NCBI RefSeq assembly: GCF_048128805.1
Contig: NC_136001.1
Location: 5,710,001-5,774,000 of the forward strand
DNA from: Centroberyx gerrardi
Lineage: Eukaryota; Chordata; Actinopteri; Beryciformes; Berycidae
Length of the DNA: 64,000 bases
Reading direction: 5' to 3'
Notes under the pieces: model-generated
Databases searched by the model: none
What the model saw: only the letters and a program-made list of their open reading frames with translations
Told to the model about the DNA's origin: nothing
Part shown: one piece after another, positions 28,279 through 36,512 of the stretch
Layout: each line of letters starts with the position of its first letter
Numbering within the stretch: the first letter of the stretch is position 1
Position numbers and translations under genes: made by a program

Positions 28279-31200
28279 ATGCACTTGCATATCTGTCTCC
28301 ACGTATACACATAAAATGGAGGGTTCTTCACAGGTTCTTTGTTGAGGGTAGCAGTTCTGCATGGATCCATAAAGACTCAAAGGACCTTCTGATCTGTTAA
28401 AATAAAAAGCTGGAAAATCAGAATGAAGAACCTTGTTTGGTTCTTAAAACGTTCTTTTCATATTGCTGGTTTGGAGTTTATGTAGAACCATTTGAGCATG
28501 GTGCAATAGAGAACCTTTCTAAAAGAGTTTCCCTATGGTACAAGCCCTTAAGAACCGTTTTCCGGTACTATATGGGACCCTTTTTGTTACGAGTGTATGT
28601 GCATATTATTAGCTGCGTCATTCACTTTAGCAATAGTGGACATGTTTCAAGGTGGTATACCTAATGTTTCGCTTTTGATAAGTCGGGCTGTGCGACTTGT
28701 AACCCCCTCTGCAGATGAGATATGACTAGCAATAAAAAGGCAAGGTAGAAACCAAAGATCATTTTAAGGTACACAGCCTTGTTCTAGTTTGTGGACTAGG
28801 AAAACATGTTGCATCATCAAATAATATAACTACCGGTAACAATGGTGTTAGTGTTTTCAAAGTTAGCTCAAATTAGGACATTAGAGTATGGAGGTTATGT
28901 CAAATAACCATTTTCATGGAAGCTCACTTTCAGCAACATGCTGCATATAGAGTAAGGTGTTGTTGTTTTTTGTTGGTGATACTGCAAAAATATGTTTCAT
29001 CCTTTGGTAATGTTAAGATTTGAATTAAATTGTATATTGGCTGTCCTTTGCATGGCAGGTTCTGTACAAGCACGAGGGCCAGACGGCATTGAAGGTTCTG
29101 GACAAGGGGAAGACATCAGTGAGCCTGCCGCTGCCCAAAGACAACGGTTACGTAGTGTTGGAGATCCGGTCCTGGGGCGAGGGGGGCGATGGGGCAGCAC
29201 ATGAGATTATCGTGTCCCGGGACTCAGGTGAGAAACTTAAGATACACCTATTAAAGCTTTTTCCTCAGTGAGAGAGGTGTTGAACAGCAGAGAGTGAAAT
29301 ACTCTAAGTTGACTTTAGGATGTGCAACTGTTATAGCTTAAAGGGGTAATCAAGTAATATACGCCCCCTAGAGGACCAGTAGGAATTGCAATAACATCTA
29401 CAGAACTTACTTACCTCCTCCTGTACAAGTCCGTGGTACAGTGCCCCCACCCTCTCAACCCTCCTGTCCCCTTTAGCTACAGTGGCCTGTAATTGACATA
29501 AACACTAAAATGCTATAGATTCACCCTGTTTGCCCAAATTAAATGGTGGTGTCAAGTGACTAATCAAAATGTAAGAGTGGAATCCAAACTGTGTCCTAAA
29601 TTGCAGTGAGCAGCGCTCCGTCCAGAGAAAGCTGGACTCACCATCGTTAGATCTTTTCCTCTCTCATTCATCCCTTTGGTTTCCTTTGGTATAAAGCATC
29701 ACAGACCGGCCGGTTGGTAAACATGAGCGTACTGTGGTGCGGTTTACTGATGTCACCTCACAAGATTTCTAGGTATTGAAGTTCTGTGCAAAATTGGCTA
29801 GTGTAGCTTTAATAACGACGGAATTAGTCTGTTAAGTTCTCCATCTGTTTGTGCTTCACCACTTCTACCGTTCCCTAAATTCCATTTCTAAGACCTAATT
29901 CTGAAATCGCTCCTCATTCAATGAGTTTGATGATAGAACTAGAAAGGTGCATTTTCTGGAGAAAATGCGTGTGATTGCTGAGCGTGCAAACTGTTGCTCG
30001 TGACAGCCCATAGTAACGAATACCTAGCATATGTGGTGTGTGTAGGCACGTGTGGGCATGGGCATGTGCGTGTTTCTTAACATGACTGACCGTGGATCGT
30101 CTGTTCAAATTGAAACGGCTGAACCAAAGTATAATATGTGTATGTAATGTTAAAACTGTGAGAAATGTGGCAGTTTAAAACACTTCTGTGAAGGAGCTGT
30201 AATGAGTGTCAAAGTGATAAGTAATAATGTTAGAAATGTACTAAAATTTCATAATAGTAACAAGTACAAAAGTAAGAAAATATGTAGGGAGGCTTATGTG
30301 TAAAAGGTGGAAGGAGATAGTAGGAAGACTATTTTGTAAAATCTGGAAGGTACAAGGAGTATGAATAGCAGGTATGAAGAGTAGATATATATTCAGTTGA
30401 AAAAAACAGAAAATACGAAAGTGACAAGTAATAATGTTAGAAATGTACTAAAATGTAACAGTACTAAGAAGTAAAAAGGTATAAAAATACATAGTTGGTA
30501 GGAAGACTACGAAGGCTAACAAACTATCTGTTAGTAGGAAGGCTTATGTGAAAAGCTGGAAGGTACTAGTAGAATGAAGAGTAGGAAGGCAGTGACAAGT
30601 AATAATGTTAGAAATGTACTAAAATGTAATAATACTAAGAAGTAAAAAAGGTATGAAAATATGTAAAAGACATGTTGAAATGGAGAAGAGTGAAATAAGC
30701 AGAAGAGCTGCATGTGTAAGAGTGCAGCAGAAACTACTGTGAAAAAGAGTGGAACACTAGTGTCAAACAAAAGTTAATATCTCAAAAACTATAAACTATA
30801 CATCGCATTGCTTATATATTGACATTGTGAGTGAGAGCAGAAGCAGCTGAAGGGTTTGATGTATAATATGTGTATGTAGTATTAAAGTTGTGTGAACTGT
30901 CACAGTTTTAAAATGTGTGAATTTAGTAAAAAGTGCAGCCTGTAAAGTCTGCTAGAGTGAATTGTGACATCACGCACTCTAGCGTAGCTCCATAGGGTCC
31001 CATTATAAAGGTTGAAAAAAGTATAAAACTTAAACTGCGATTACTCAAAAAGTACAAAAGTTGTCAAAAAGCTGAATTAAAGTGATAAAGTACTAAAAGT
31101 GGTGACCCATTTAAAGTTTGAATGAAGTTTCTAGCTTAAAGTATGAAAGAGTAGTTAGAGTTCAAAGAGGGCATGGTTTGAACATTCCGCCCATAGACTC

Positions 31201-32621
31201 CCATTATAAAAAAAAGTAGAAAAAAGTAGAATATCTTAAAAAGTAAAAGTCAAATTGCTTAGAAAAGTAAAAGCAATCGATGCCCAATGAAGCTGAACAT
31301 TTTAAAGTTTGAACGGAGTCTCTAAGTGAAAGTATGCAGAAGTAATTAAGTGCCAAAAAACGTACGGAATAATAATAATAATAATAATAATAATAAAGAG
31401 CGAGAATATTATACCTGTGATTGCTGGGGCAGCAATCACACAATTAAAAATGGCCTGTAGGTGAAGTGGACAAGCTGCTAGAGAACGACTTTATCTTAAA
31501 GGATAAGGCTGGTGTTTTTTAATGCATTGCTTACCGTCAACAAATCCTATGAAAATAACAAAATCAGCAATGATTTTGTTTTGCCAACAAGTCTCGTCCA
31601 TGTAGCCGGTGCCCAATGAAGCCATGTCCCAGCAGCCATAGAACTCCATTGTATTAAAAAAAAGATTAAAAACACATCAAAGAGCCATGCTGCTGCTCTG
31701 GGCAACATATTTCATCATCGCGATGCACCGGGCTGGCCGACTTTTTCCTCAGACAACTTAATAAGCCGGCTGTAAACACTTTGCGATCTCAGGAAAGTAG
31801 TTCCGTAGCACCGAAAATAGTCCCCGGCGTAATGAAGAATTTGCTCCCATTTGAATTTGATTTGGTAAGAACCACAACAGTCTGACTTTTCATGGTAACA
31901 GTTAGCGATTTTTAAAATTGAAACTCTGTCTTTGTGAGCTGTATTTCAAGGTTTTTAGCTTACAATTGGAGCCAATGACTTCCAGGTTGACGGCTAAAAA
32001 CGGTACATGGGAAGTCAGAAAGTAACAGGAGGAGAGCAAATGCATTGTTGATTTTGTTATTTTCATAGGATTTATTGACGGTAAGCAATTTAAAAAACAC
32101 CAGCCTTATCCTTTAAGCACAAATCGAATCCAAAAGGGGTAATTCACTTTTTTTTTGCAGCTACATACTGTACATCAGCTCAGCCCTCATGAGTAATATT
32201 AGCTGTAGGAGTGCTGCTTGTCCTCTGATAGCTACTAATGTCGATGTTGGATACTCTAGGACTATTTTGCTACCTCCTGTTGAGTTTCCACTGGCAACAG
32301 CAGTCAGGTATTTTGTTCATCAGTGGCCGACAGTCAGAAGGGTCAGGTAATTTAGTTTAACAGGCTTCCCCCCCTGAGGACCTGCTGTTATAAGCTGTCA
32401 GCTACTGCAGTGACATTACAGGCTAATAGGAAATATGTGCGTGCCGGTGTGTGTCTCTCTCTCTCTTACTCACACTCTTTATCTCTCTCAATCTCTCTCT
32501 CTCTCCCCCAGGAACTGGAATGATGGTCCAGAACGAGGCCTCCTCCCCACTGTCCAATCACGGACTCCATCCTCTCACTGGCACAATTTTCCTCACCCTT
32601 ATTGGGTTAATGGGCCTGTGA
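3903..32621 (+). CDS. cntn2: Contactin-2 (TAG-1/axonin-1), GPI-anchored Ig/FNIII cell-adhesion protein, lacking only the first exon
   Basis: This is an axonal and glial adhesion molecule that organises juxtaparanodes and guides axons, anchored outside the cell by GPI. I joined 21 exons: 3903-4044, 4617-4792, 5041-5136, 5713-5925, 7596-7698, 7947-8128, 8703-8839, 9103-9232, 9868-10018, 10703-10830, 10994-11169, 12632-12752, 13530-13688, 13977-14126, 16158-16228, 16376-16610, 24756-24871, 26913-27099, 28089-28201, 29059-29227, 32512-32621. All junctions are AG/GT and phases agree, giving 1,021 residues to a TGA. The order is six Ig domains, four FNIII domains and a hydrophobic tail. Diagnostic strings include [31 protein letters not shown] and [10 protein letters not shown]. 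The first exon needs one base from a preceding phase-1 exon, so the signal-peptide exon is upstream and unseen. Human CNTN2 is about 1,040 residues, so little else is missing. Identification is very secure; exact splice sites are likely but unproven. Confidence 0.96.
4045..4072. repeat. CA microsatellite at splice donor
   Basis: A run of nine to ten CA units begins about eight bases after the donor of the first visible cntn2 exon. CA-rich elements can act as intronic splicing regulators bound by hnRNP L, which is established in vertebrates. Activity here is inference. Confidence 0.8.
5041..5925 (+). CDS. cntn2: cntn2 exons for Ig domain 2
   Basis: Exons 5041-5136 and 5713-5925. Cysteines are in FLACQPP and [16 protein letters not shown] and [16 protein letters not shown] match the contactin Ig2 pattern, and FSKANQLTV closes the domain. 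Ig1 to Ig4 of contactin-2 form the horseshoe used in homophilic adhesion, which is known for the family. The downstream intron starts with a dispersed repeat only a few bases after the donor at 5926. Confidence 0.9.
5931..6680 (+). repeat. Dispersed repeat family, copy 2
   Basis: This copy starts only about five bases after the Ig2 donor. It shares its first 110 bases in inverted orientation with 13800-13925, and its remainder with 1440-2540 and 57237-57770. It preserves the empty target site of the nested MITE found in copy 1. Confidence 0.7.
6791..6910. mobile_element. 120-bp hairpin MITE
   Basis: Perfect 27-bp inverted repeats occupy 6791-6817 and 6884-6910 (starting CCTTTTCACAGCAGCC and its complement). 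They flank 66 bases of unique sequence. This is a typical miniature inverted-repeat element with no coding capacity. Confidence 0.85.
7596..8128 (+). CDS. cntn2: cntn2 exons for Ig domain 3
   Basis: Exons 7596-7698 and 7947-8128. The strings [16 protein letters not shown] and KLRWRKVDG are highly conserved contactin-2 landmarks. Cysteines lie in QLECFA and YECEAYN. A phase-2 junction splits the Asn codon before PVPKLRW. The small intron (7699-7946) is pyrimidine-rich. Confidence 0.93.
8300..8400 (+). repeat. Tandem repeat, about 2.5 copies of a roughly 42-bp unit
   Basis: Units share AGAATAGGTTAACA and ATAAAAAC. They run directly into the perfect palindrome at 8398-8455, whose left arm begins with the same AGAATAGGTTAA motif. 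Confidence 0.75.
8398..8455. repeat. 58-bp perfect palindrome without spacer
   Basis: The two 29-base arms are exact complements around the centre 8426/8427 (core GCAGTATACTGC). The palindrome is followed by a short TTA microsatellite to about 8476. It lies inside the cntn2 Ig3-Ig4 intron. Confidence 0.92.
8703..9232 (+). CDS. cntn2: cntn2 exons for Ig domain 4
   Basis: Exons 8703-8839 and 9103-9232. [11 protein letters not shown] opens the domain, [15 protein letters not shown] is the C-strand region and [13 protein letters not shown] the F-strand. Cysteines are in WSCVA and YQCVA. The internal junction is phase 0, after Gln. Confidence 0.94.
9446..9470 (+). repeat. Terminus-like remnant of the Tc1-type element
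   Basis: The string ACTTTTGCACAGTACTGTA matches the right end of the element at 24031-24716. The rest of the element is not recognisable here. Confidence 0.5.
9868..10830 (+). CDS. cntn2: cntn2 exons for Ig domain 5
   Basis: Exons 9868-10018 and 10703-10830. [14 protein letters not shown], then a cysteine in [12 protein letters not shown], then [11 protein letters not shown], a second cysteine in [18 protein letters not shown] second AG five bases inside the exon (9871-9872) could be an alternative acceptor, but using it would shift the frame. The VQA reading matches the conserved family start of this domain. Confidence 0.93.
10994..12752 (+). CDS. cntn2: cntn2 exons for Ig domain 6
   Basis: Exons 10994-11169 and 12632-12752. 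[21 protein letters not shown], then [19 protein letters not shown], then [10 protein letters not shown] and [15 protein letters not shown]. The internal junction is phase 0. The donor sits in a run of G (GAGGGG followed by GTGAGC), so its exact position could move by one base without other evidence, but the phase supports 11169. Confidence 0.92.
13530..14126 (+). CDS. cntn2: cntn2 exons for FNIII domain 1
   Basis: Exons 13530-13688 and 13977-14126. [14 protein letters not shown] marks the Ig-to-FNIII transition, followed by [27 protein letters not shown] and [21 protein letters not shown]. Both junctions are phase 1. The intron between the exons carries an inverted copy of the dispersed repeat seen at 1440, 5931 and 57237. 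Confidence 0.93.
13700..13925 (-). repeat. Dispersed repeat family, inverted copy
   Basis: Read on the minus strand it matches the start of copy 2 (5931-6150) and part of copy 1 near 1500-1590. It lies between the two exons of FNIII domain 1. Confidence 0.65.
14127..16157. other. cntn2 intron between FNIII 1 and 2
   Basis: No coding exon is supported. It contains a segment (about 14390-14660) resembling 42130-43170 in the chitinase region, duplicated motifs around 15160-15560, and the MITE at 15666-16039. Confidence 0.6.
15666..16039. mobile_element. MITE with TAGGGATGGGA-type ends
   Basis: The left end reads TAGGGATGGGACGATAT and the right end TTCCATCCCTA, giving a short imperfect inverted repeat. 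The interior is AT-rich and non-coding. Similar ends are common in fish hAT-like miniature elements (established knowledge). This copy is not full-length verified. Confidence 0.6.
16158..16610 (+). CDS. cntn2: cntn2 exons for FNIII domain 2
   Basis: Exons 16158-16228 (only 71 bp) and 16376-16610. The first holds a Gly-rich turn (GLGGGGGD) and ELIITWT. The second holds [18 protein letters not shown] and [17 protein letters not shown]. Mammalian TAG-1 has an RGD tripeptide where this fish has RGE. Phase is 0 at the internal junction and 1 at the end. The acceptor at 16158 lies about 117 bp after a MITE (15666-16039). Confidence 0.92.
17047..17806 (+). mobile_element. Non-autonomous Tc1/mariner-like element, copy 1
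   Basis: It starts after a TA with CAGTACTGTGCAAAAGTCAG and ends near TGGTCTCTGACTTTTGC, with the right terminus partly lost. It shares most of its length with 24031-24716, in the same orientation. TA-flanked ends with CAGTACTGTGCAAAAG fit the Tc1/mariner type. No intact transposase is present. Confidence 0.75.
18520..18571. repeat. Long (TG)n microsatellite
   Basis: About 25 TG units are seen directly. It lies 3' of the antisense intronless gene, about 275 bp beyond its polyadenylation signal. Confidence 0.95.
18846..18851 (-). terminator. Polyadenylation signal of the antisense intronless gene
   Basis: AATAAA on the minus strand, about 158 bases after the stop codon at 19009. A GT-rich stretch follows within 20-40 bases, as expected for a cleavage site. 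It would give a compact 3' UTR of about 180 bases. Confidence 0.6.
19009..21591 (-). CDS. Unidentified intronless 860-residue protein nested antisense in a cntn2 intron
   Basis: One open frame of 860 codons runs from ATG at 21591 to the stop at 19009, far longer than chance. I do not recognise the family. Residues 1-30 are acidic tandem repeats ([11 protein letters not shown] twice, then a shortened third). A basic run HKHKRPKVD (about 33-41) could be a nuclear signal. Residues about 50-730 are mostly predicted-helical with regular hydrophobic spacing (for example [19 protein letters not shown]). A Pro/Asp/Ser/Thr pentapeptide array (ADSPT) follows, then a basic stretch [14 protein letters not shown], a proline motif PPLPPKKPK resembling an SH3 ligand, and a hydrophobic end [13 protein letters not shown]. 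There is no signal peptide and no clear transmembrane segment. No reverse transcriptase, transposase or capsid motif was seen. The gene has its own upstream TATA/CRE and downstream AATAAA. It may be a retrocopy or a member of a fish-restricted multicopy family (inference). Confidence 0.85.
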   Translation of the reverse strand: MENEDEESRVNMENEDEESRVNMENENEQHSTHKHKRPKVDTLGSMKVPGINPEKLCPLVTAFLDKLTAEQWRMMAAGRVDSAIRTVLANMCMEIIQLVSMSILKLVMPCVYSYLRVYERVILRRGHSPISFQRLREFYYVPVEWILVSLGDSLQQCFADALEVQGQRSVNSEKLTQLVAREVEQKVDSVLSVAIQNPILESEEPVVFVSGSISRTSALHEMVVHVAAILKSCLAIIESQCPHLKVLKPVRNMEELGSDTFFTTATKAVSDILVKQASGSSVTLSEATSAVLPFSTYLCADAAASDIVKTIVQDLQAVDQIDASGSDETKTEDKNTGNRIFPCATHSLRSVETKLKAFYASQSSPSQEIALADRQRCKSGFCKFAKDYICHMVEELKSKYHKPHLGHRNAFVITDRPIVPIYSKSEFPKTPLLVSPFSITTVIDNGSYDNMQAIIDNVDSLVGEIFKVEDGNLGAQTDSWAPPFSESLENVTSSGELSRISQKLIDNIYYLLMSKRICKCSTMPVGECLFDNFILKVMKKGEATDSRLSHEFLYSITKDAVRRFLQQCTLWFTMESSGDDQVSATMAEIEYLFSKTLTKCSEDSIDIVSEPDSLATTTSESTVTSVISSVDRFLVTALLVRLLRCIASTGQISLSQVEEMAKCLTEMSVAEINGRISFSHPEISVKEIHMAVFNDLCQEFGTEKLLQATMASQDPAIDDIIAKAMKTQLQMADSPTADSPTADSPTADSPTADSPTADSPTADSPTADSPTADSPTADSSKTEGKTFSFLRGVKKLFRKSKKARKCSNAPTCGHEESVSGNEAVGTENASPPLPPKKPKHPIIRFFSSLFTSVCKSLAST
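19256..19399 (-). repeat. Coding VNTR, 15-bp unit, about 9.6 copies
   Basis: A 15-base unit (GAATCAGCTGTGGGA on the plus strand) is repeated nearly perfectly, with only C/T and A/T variants at two positions. On the minus strand it encodes the ADSPT pentapeptide array of the 860-residue protein. The unit is a multiple of three, so length changes keep the frame. Confidence 0.95.
21527..21591 (-). repeat. 33-bp tandem repeat at the N-terminus of the intronless gene
   Basis: Two units of 33 bases encode [11 protein letters not shown], and a third partial unit begins MENENE. Each unit supplies an in-frame ATG, so three potential starts exist. I chose the first because it is nearest the TATA box and gives the longest product. 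Confidence 0.85.
21625..21684 (-). promoter_or_regulatory. TATA box and CRE of the intronless gene
   Basis: On the minus strand TTTATATA (21632-21625) lies 34-41 bases before the ATG. A perfect palindromic CRE TGACGTCA (21684-21677) and a half-site TGACGT (21655-21650) lie just upstream. This predicts initiation only about ten bases before the ATG. CRE plus TATA close to the start is typical of several testis-expressed promoters; expression here is inference. Confidence 0.6.
21685..24030. other. cntn2 intron between the nested gene and the second Tc1-like copy
   Basis: No coding sequence is supported. At 22160-22330 there is a common fish repeat motif (GTGTTGGGGGTAACGCGTTAC, TGTAATC-rich). 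Around 22380 there is an A run. The remainder shows nothing I can name. Confidence 0.5.
24031..24716 (+). mobile_element. Non-autonomous Tc1/mariner-like element, copy 2
   Basis: The left end (after TATA) reads GTACTGTGCAAAAGTCAGAGACC. The right end reads GGTCTCTGACCTTTGCACAGTAC, its near-perfect inverse, giving roughly 30-bp terminal repeats. It is about 686 bp long. The right end lies only about 40 bases before the exon at 24756, so the branch-point region of that exon directly follows the element. Confidence 0.8.
24756..27099 (+). CDS. cntn2: cntn2 exons for FNIII domain 3
   Basis: Exons 24756-24871 and 26913-27099. [14 protein letters not shown], then [19 protein letters not shown], then [20 protein letters not shown] and [26 protein letters not shown]. 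Both acceptors lie close to transposon ends: a Tc1-like right terminus ends near 24716, and another inverted-repeat element ends at 26791. Confidence 0.93.
26309..26791. mobile_element. Inverted-repeat MITE, about 483 bp
   Basis: The left arm starts GGTAACGCTTTATTTTCC and the right arm is its near complement ending ATAAAGCATTACC. The arms align for about 45 bases (with TCCACAATTTCCTAAT). It is non-coding. It sits 121 bp before the second FNIII-3 exon. Confidence 0.8.
27331..27378. repeat. C homopolymer plus CA microsatellite
   Basis: About 16 C residues are followed directly by a CA run. A separate CA tract lies at 27235-27258. Length is uncertain because homopolymers are error-prone. Confidence 0.9.
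28089..29227 (+). CDS. cntn2: cntn2 exons for FNIII domain 4
   Basis: Exons 28089-28201 and 29059-29227. [20 protein letters not shown] and NESAVLGYK, then VLYKHEGQ and [18 protein letters not shown] long TG microsatellite begins 21 bases after the donor at 28202. The segment after the FNIII fold leads into the GPI exon. Confidence 0.92.
28222..28278. repeat. Long (TG)n microsatellite next to splice donor
   Basis: About 28 TG units start 21 bases after the donor of the first FNIII-4 exon. Confidence 0.95.
30125..30910 (+). repeat. AT-rich direct-repeat block in the last cntn2 intron
   Basis: The string AATAATGTTAGAAATGTACTAAAAT recurs in nearly the same form near 30221, 30430 and 30602, spaced about 170-210 bases. 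A second motif around ATAATATGTGTATGTA recurs near 30132 and 30862. This looks like a decayed tandem or dispersed array and no ORF is supported. Confidence 0.65.
30960..31445. repeat. Fish dispersed repeat ending in an AAT microsatellite
   Basis: Two similar phrases (CCCATTATAAAGG near 31000 and CCCATTATAAAAA near 31200) are followed by (AAT)n at about 31371-31395. A short palindromic end follows (GTGATTGCTGGGGCAGCAATCAC). No coding capacity was found. Confidence 0.55.
31496..32116. mobile_element. Inverted-repeat MITE, about 621 bp
   Basis: The left end starts TTAAAGGATAAGGCTGGTG and the right end is the exact reverse complement over the first 24 or so bases. The match continues with few changes for about 75 bases. 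It lies about 395 bases before the GPI exon. Confidence 0.85.
32512..32621 (+). CDS. cntn2: cntn2 last coding exon, GPI-attachment signal and stop
   Basis: The exon encodes [18 protein letters not shown], a short spacer, then a hydrophobic end ([12 protein letters not shown]) and TGA at 32619-32621. A small-residue cleavage region followed by a hydrophobic tail ending at the stop is the signature of a GPI signal, as expected for contactins. The omega site is probably in the NEASS stretch (inference). The acceptor follows a long CT-rich tract. Confidence 0.9.
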
Positions 32622-33340
32622 TCACAGCCAATCCCGGGACATTACTTTTAACAGTCTTGACCGTATTGGTCACATGTGTCTCAGCCTGTGTTTTCGGTAG
32701 GGGTGGGTTTCAGCGCTCGGGGATGGATGGGGCGAGGGAATGTTGTAGCACTGAGGAGTTTGGAAGGTTGGGGGAGGGTGGGGGTTTCATTTTTTTATAA
32801 GAAAATCAAAGAGGGGCTTTTTTTAAAACGTGTGTCTGTGGGGATTGAACTGGGGGAGTGGGGGGACGGCAGATTATCTGATTGTGTATTCATGTACCGG
32901 TGTCAATAGAAACCATGCCTTATGGGGACCATCACATTTGTGGCTGACGCTTCTCTTGTATCTGCGTCCTCCGGCTTTCCATACTGTAGCTCCCGAGACA
33001 CAGACTTCAGGTGTAAATTATTAATGGAATCAACGGGAGTGTATAACCTATGTACATACAGTCCTACATATGATGGATGTCTGCTTGTTCACACTGCTAG
33101 CAACTTGGTTAATGTGTCGCTCTATTTTGACCAATTGTGGGCGGGGCTAGAGGCTCCAATTGCATCTATGTCGTGGTCTGCAGCTACAAAGTTTAGAACA
33201 GGCAAATTATGTATTTTTCGCTGTTTTGGTATTGCCATAATGCAATGTTGTTTTGATGAGTTAACATAGCTAGCTAGCAAGCGGTAATTAGGTAGCATTA
33301 ATCGAAAATAAACAGAGAAAAAATCAATAAAATTACTTCA
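32622..33340 (+). other. cntn2: Probable cntn2 3' UTR
   Basis: AATAAA occurs at 33307-33312 and 33326-33331, about 690-710 bases after the stop, without an earlier canonical signal. A Pumilio-type octamer TGTACATA lies at 33051-33058. UTR extent is inferred from the signals only. Confidence 0.5.
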
Positions 33341-36300
33341 TAGCTTATGCTGTGTTCCAGAGATGTTGGAAAGTCGGAAATTATGACTTCCTACTAGGAT
33401 AAATGTAATGGACGGGGCCTTCAAGTCAGAATCCCAAGTTCGAAACTCGGGCAAGATTTCAAGATGCAGTTATCTGAGGTCATGTCAACATGGCGGCTTA
33501 CACTGTAAACACTTTTACCATTACTTTTACCGTATTTATAATCCTCAAAATACAAATGGGTTTGATTTTCAGTATTGTGTGACCGTAAATCTACCAAAAC
33601 AACGGTGTTGTAAATTGTTAAACATATAAATTTGAAATGTAAAGTTGCTAACATTCTGTGTTAACTAGCTAGCTAACATTGCCAAATATGATTGGCATAA
33701 CATTAGCTGTTGCATTGGGCAAAGCAAATGTCCTGGGCGTCCATGTTTCTTCCCTGGTTTTTCTGAGCTGGACCACTGGAACACAGAAGTTGTGCTTACA
33801 ACCTACCAAGTGAAATGTCTGACTTCAAATGGACAACAAGCTCGCTGACCGTCCACATATCAGCCGACTCTCCATGATAGCTCAGCTCTATTGAAATGAA
33901 TGGATTTCTGGTGACTTGCTGATCGTGTTGCTTGCAGTGTGAATACAGGGTAAGAGTCACTAATTGAAGCACTGAGGAACTTTTTATCGTTGATTTTCGG
34001 CTCTTGCTAATGTCTGTATGCTTGTTTGTGTTTTTTGCTTCAGCTGTAATTATCGCAAAACTACAGAAAAAATGTCACTGGTCCAAATGAATGTTTACAT
34101 TTTTTATCATTTATGTTTCATTTTAAGGGAACTTAAATCGGATAAAAACTATTTAAGAATTCTTTGTTTACATTTTTTTGTGCCTGCATTGTTACAATAA
34201 TTCAGACACCAATGTAAAAATGCTTACGTTCAGTGTTTGGGTTTGTTGCTTTTATCCTGGTTGATCCAGTAGGACTTTTGCTGTGAGGGGAATGTCCAGG
34301 GCAGAAGTGATGAATAACTAGTACTGATTAAAGAGGTGGTCACCAAGGTTATCAGCAAGTACAGTGTTATCGTTGTGTTATTGATACCCTGCCAACATGT
34401 ATCACTTCTTATGTAACATGCCTTCCTCATTACCGTTTACAAGAAAGGATGTGACCGCTAGCAAACAGATTGTGTCCTGGTTAATGAACATGTGTGGAAT
34501 TCTACACAAACCAGCTTCATAGTCAGCTTGTCAAAGTTATAGCTAAGCCACAAAAAGTGTTTATACTTGTTTTTTTGTTGTTGTTGCCTTACTTTTCGCC
34601 TGATTTGCTCAGAACCGTTCTCAGTTTGGACACTCTGCTCACTTTGCATAAGCAAAATCAATGGAGCACTTGAAGCGTTGTATGTGAAAGGATAATTCAT
34701 TTTGTTTCCATGCAGTATTCAGATTGAGAGAAGTCCAAAAACCTAAAGGAAATTAAATGCTTGGTTTGATTCTCTGTAATTGCTAAGAAAAAAAAACAGC
34801 AAAACTGAGCCACCACTAATGCTTGATGAATGGGAATCAGAGGGGCAACATAACCATCATGTATCATCATTCTTGGTTAAAGCTATAGTATGCAACTTTT
34901 CCTCAGATGGGAAGTGTATTGTTAGTCAGCACAACCTTGTTGGAAGCTACATTAGGGTGATTGCCTCTAACATTTGAGAAATGATTCTTGTCATTAAGCA
35001 TTAATGGCAGCTTGTTAGAGGATTCCCCTCAGAAATCTATATGGAAAAGACAGGAATTATGCTTTGGATATAGATTCACCAATTTCTCTTTGGGTCTGCA
35101 TGGATGTTCTTTCCATAGAGAAACCTGGAAAGTAAAGCTAAATAAATGTGAAAGATAAGTTTCTTTTCCATTTTTTTTTTTTACAATAGGTCTGGATAAC
35201 TGAAACATTTTACAGTGATGCGCTTCATTATGTCCTGAAATGGTGCAACTCTCGAGTATGGGTGTAGCAAAACCAACCAATATTAGGCACATTTTAGAAA
35301 ATATCAACTTCTATAAACACTGGATAGCACAATATGACTATGTACCTGGGATCTCACTTTGTAGGCAGAGCGCTGTAGAGGGTAATTATTGTTGTAAACA
35401 CGTTCTTTGATTAGTGAACTTAGTGAAACAAGTTTAGATTTGGGTTAGACCAGTTTTGCTGAAAAGGAGCCGATGTAAAAAATCAAATGTGGTCCAGTCT
35501 GTGTAGTCCACCTCTGATATGATGGAGGTTCCTCCCTGACCGCAGCTAGTCAATATGTTTTTATTATTATTTTTATATCAGATGTCTGACCAGAGAAATC
35601 ATTCCAGGATGGTGGGGGAGGATTTTACTCAACAGTTTTTAAAACTTGTAATGAAACCTGCCTCACTCTGCCTTAAGGAGCTGCTAACCCAGCTAAAACT
35701 AATTCGTTAGCATGGCTTCCAATGGAGAGTTTTAGTGTCCCGTGATGGTCTAAATGCTGTTTCATCGGCAGCTTCAGTCCAAAATGATCGGTATCGGCCT
35801 TCAAAAACCCGGTCCAACCCTAGTTTAAATGTCAATCACTGGTGCTGAGAGATGCCTGGCGACACACAACTGCTTTGTCTCTGCACAAATTCAGAAGTTG
35901 GAAATGCTTTCAAAACCATAGAATGTTGTCCTAGTTTTGTGTTTTTATGCTTACTGCTAGTTTATATGTACAATGTGTTTGTCTCAACGCCTTTGATATT
36001 CATTGAAGAGCCATAAAAGTCATTTCTATGTCACACTGTCACACCATGTCTTAGGGGCCCAATCACTGAATGTTCTGGCTGAACTTGGTAGGTTTTCTGA
36101 TTGGTTGTTCACTCAGTCCCTGGTAGGAACAAGGAGTCTGTCTTTCATATGGCTGGGATGAAATGCACTGGGTAATATTCATGATGCCATTGGGCCTTTC
36201 CAAATTTGTGATTGAATGGGAATGTGAGGGGTTTGGGGCAGTGGAGGGGGACGAGGTGGAGGGGGACGAGGTGGGGGGGGCTAACTTGTAAATACGATTC

Positions 36301-36471
36301 AATAAACATCATGGAATTGTATTTAAGAAAAATGTGTGCATTTATTACATTCAGAATCAGTTGTATTGGGCAAGTTCAATGAGGAGTATATAAAGATAGT
36401 AAGTACTATATAAAAGTATAACATGGATAACGGGTGTTTCAAAAGTAGGTACACTATTTTCTATTATTATT

Positions 36472-36512
<41 letters not shown>

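Noticed and set aside
28064..28400. Several ORFs rich in Val-Cys or Thr-His
   Set aside because: They are translations of a TG/CA microsatellite.
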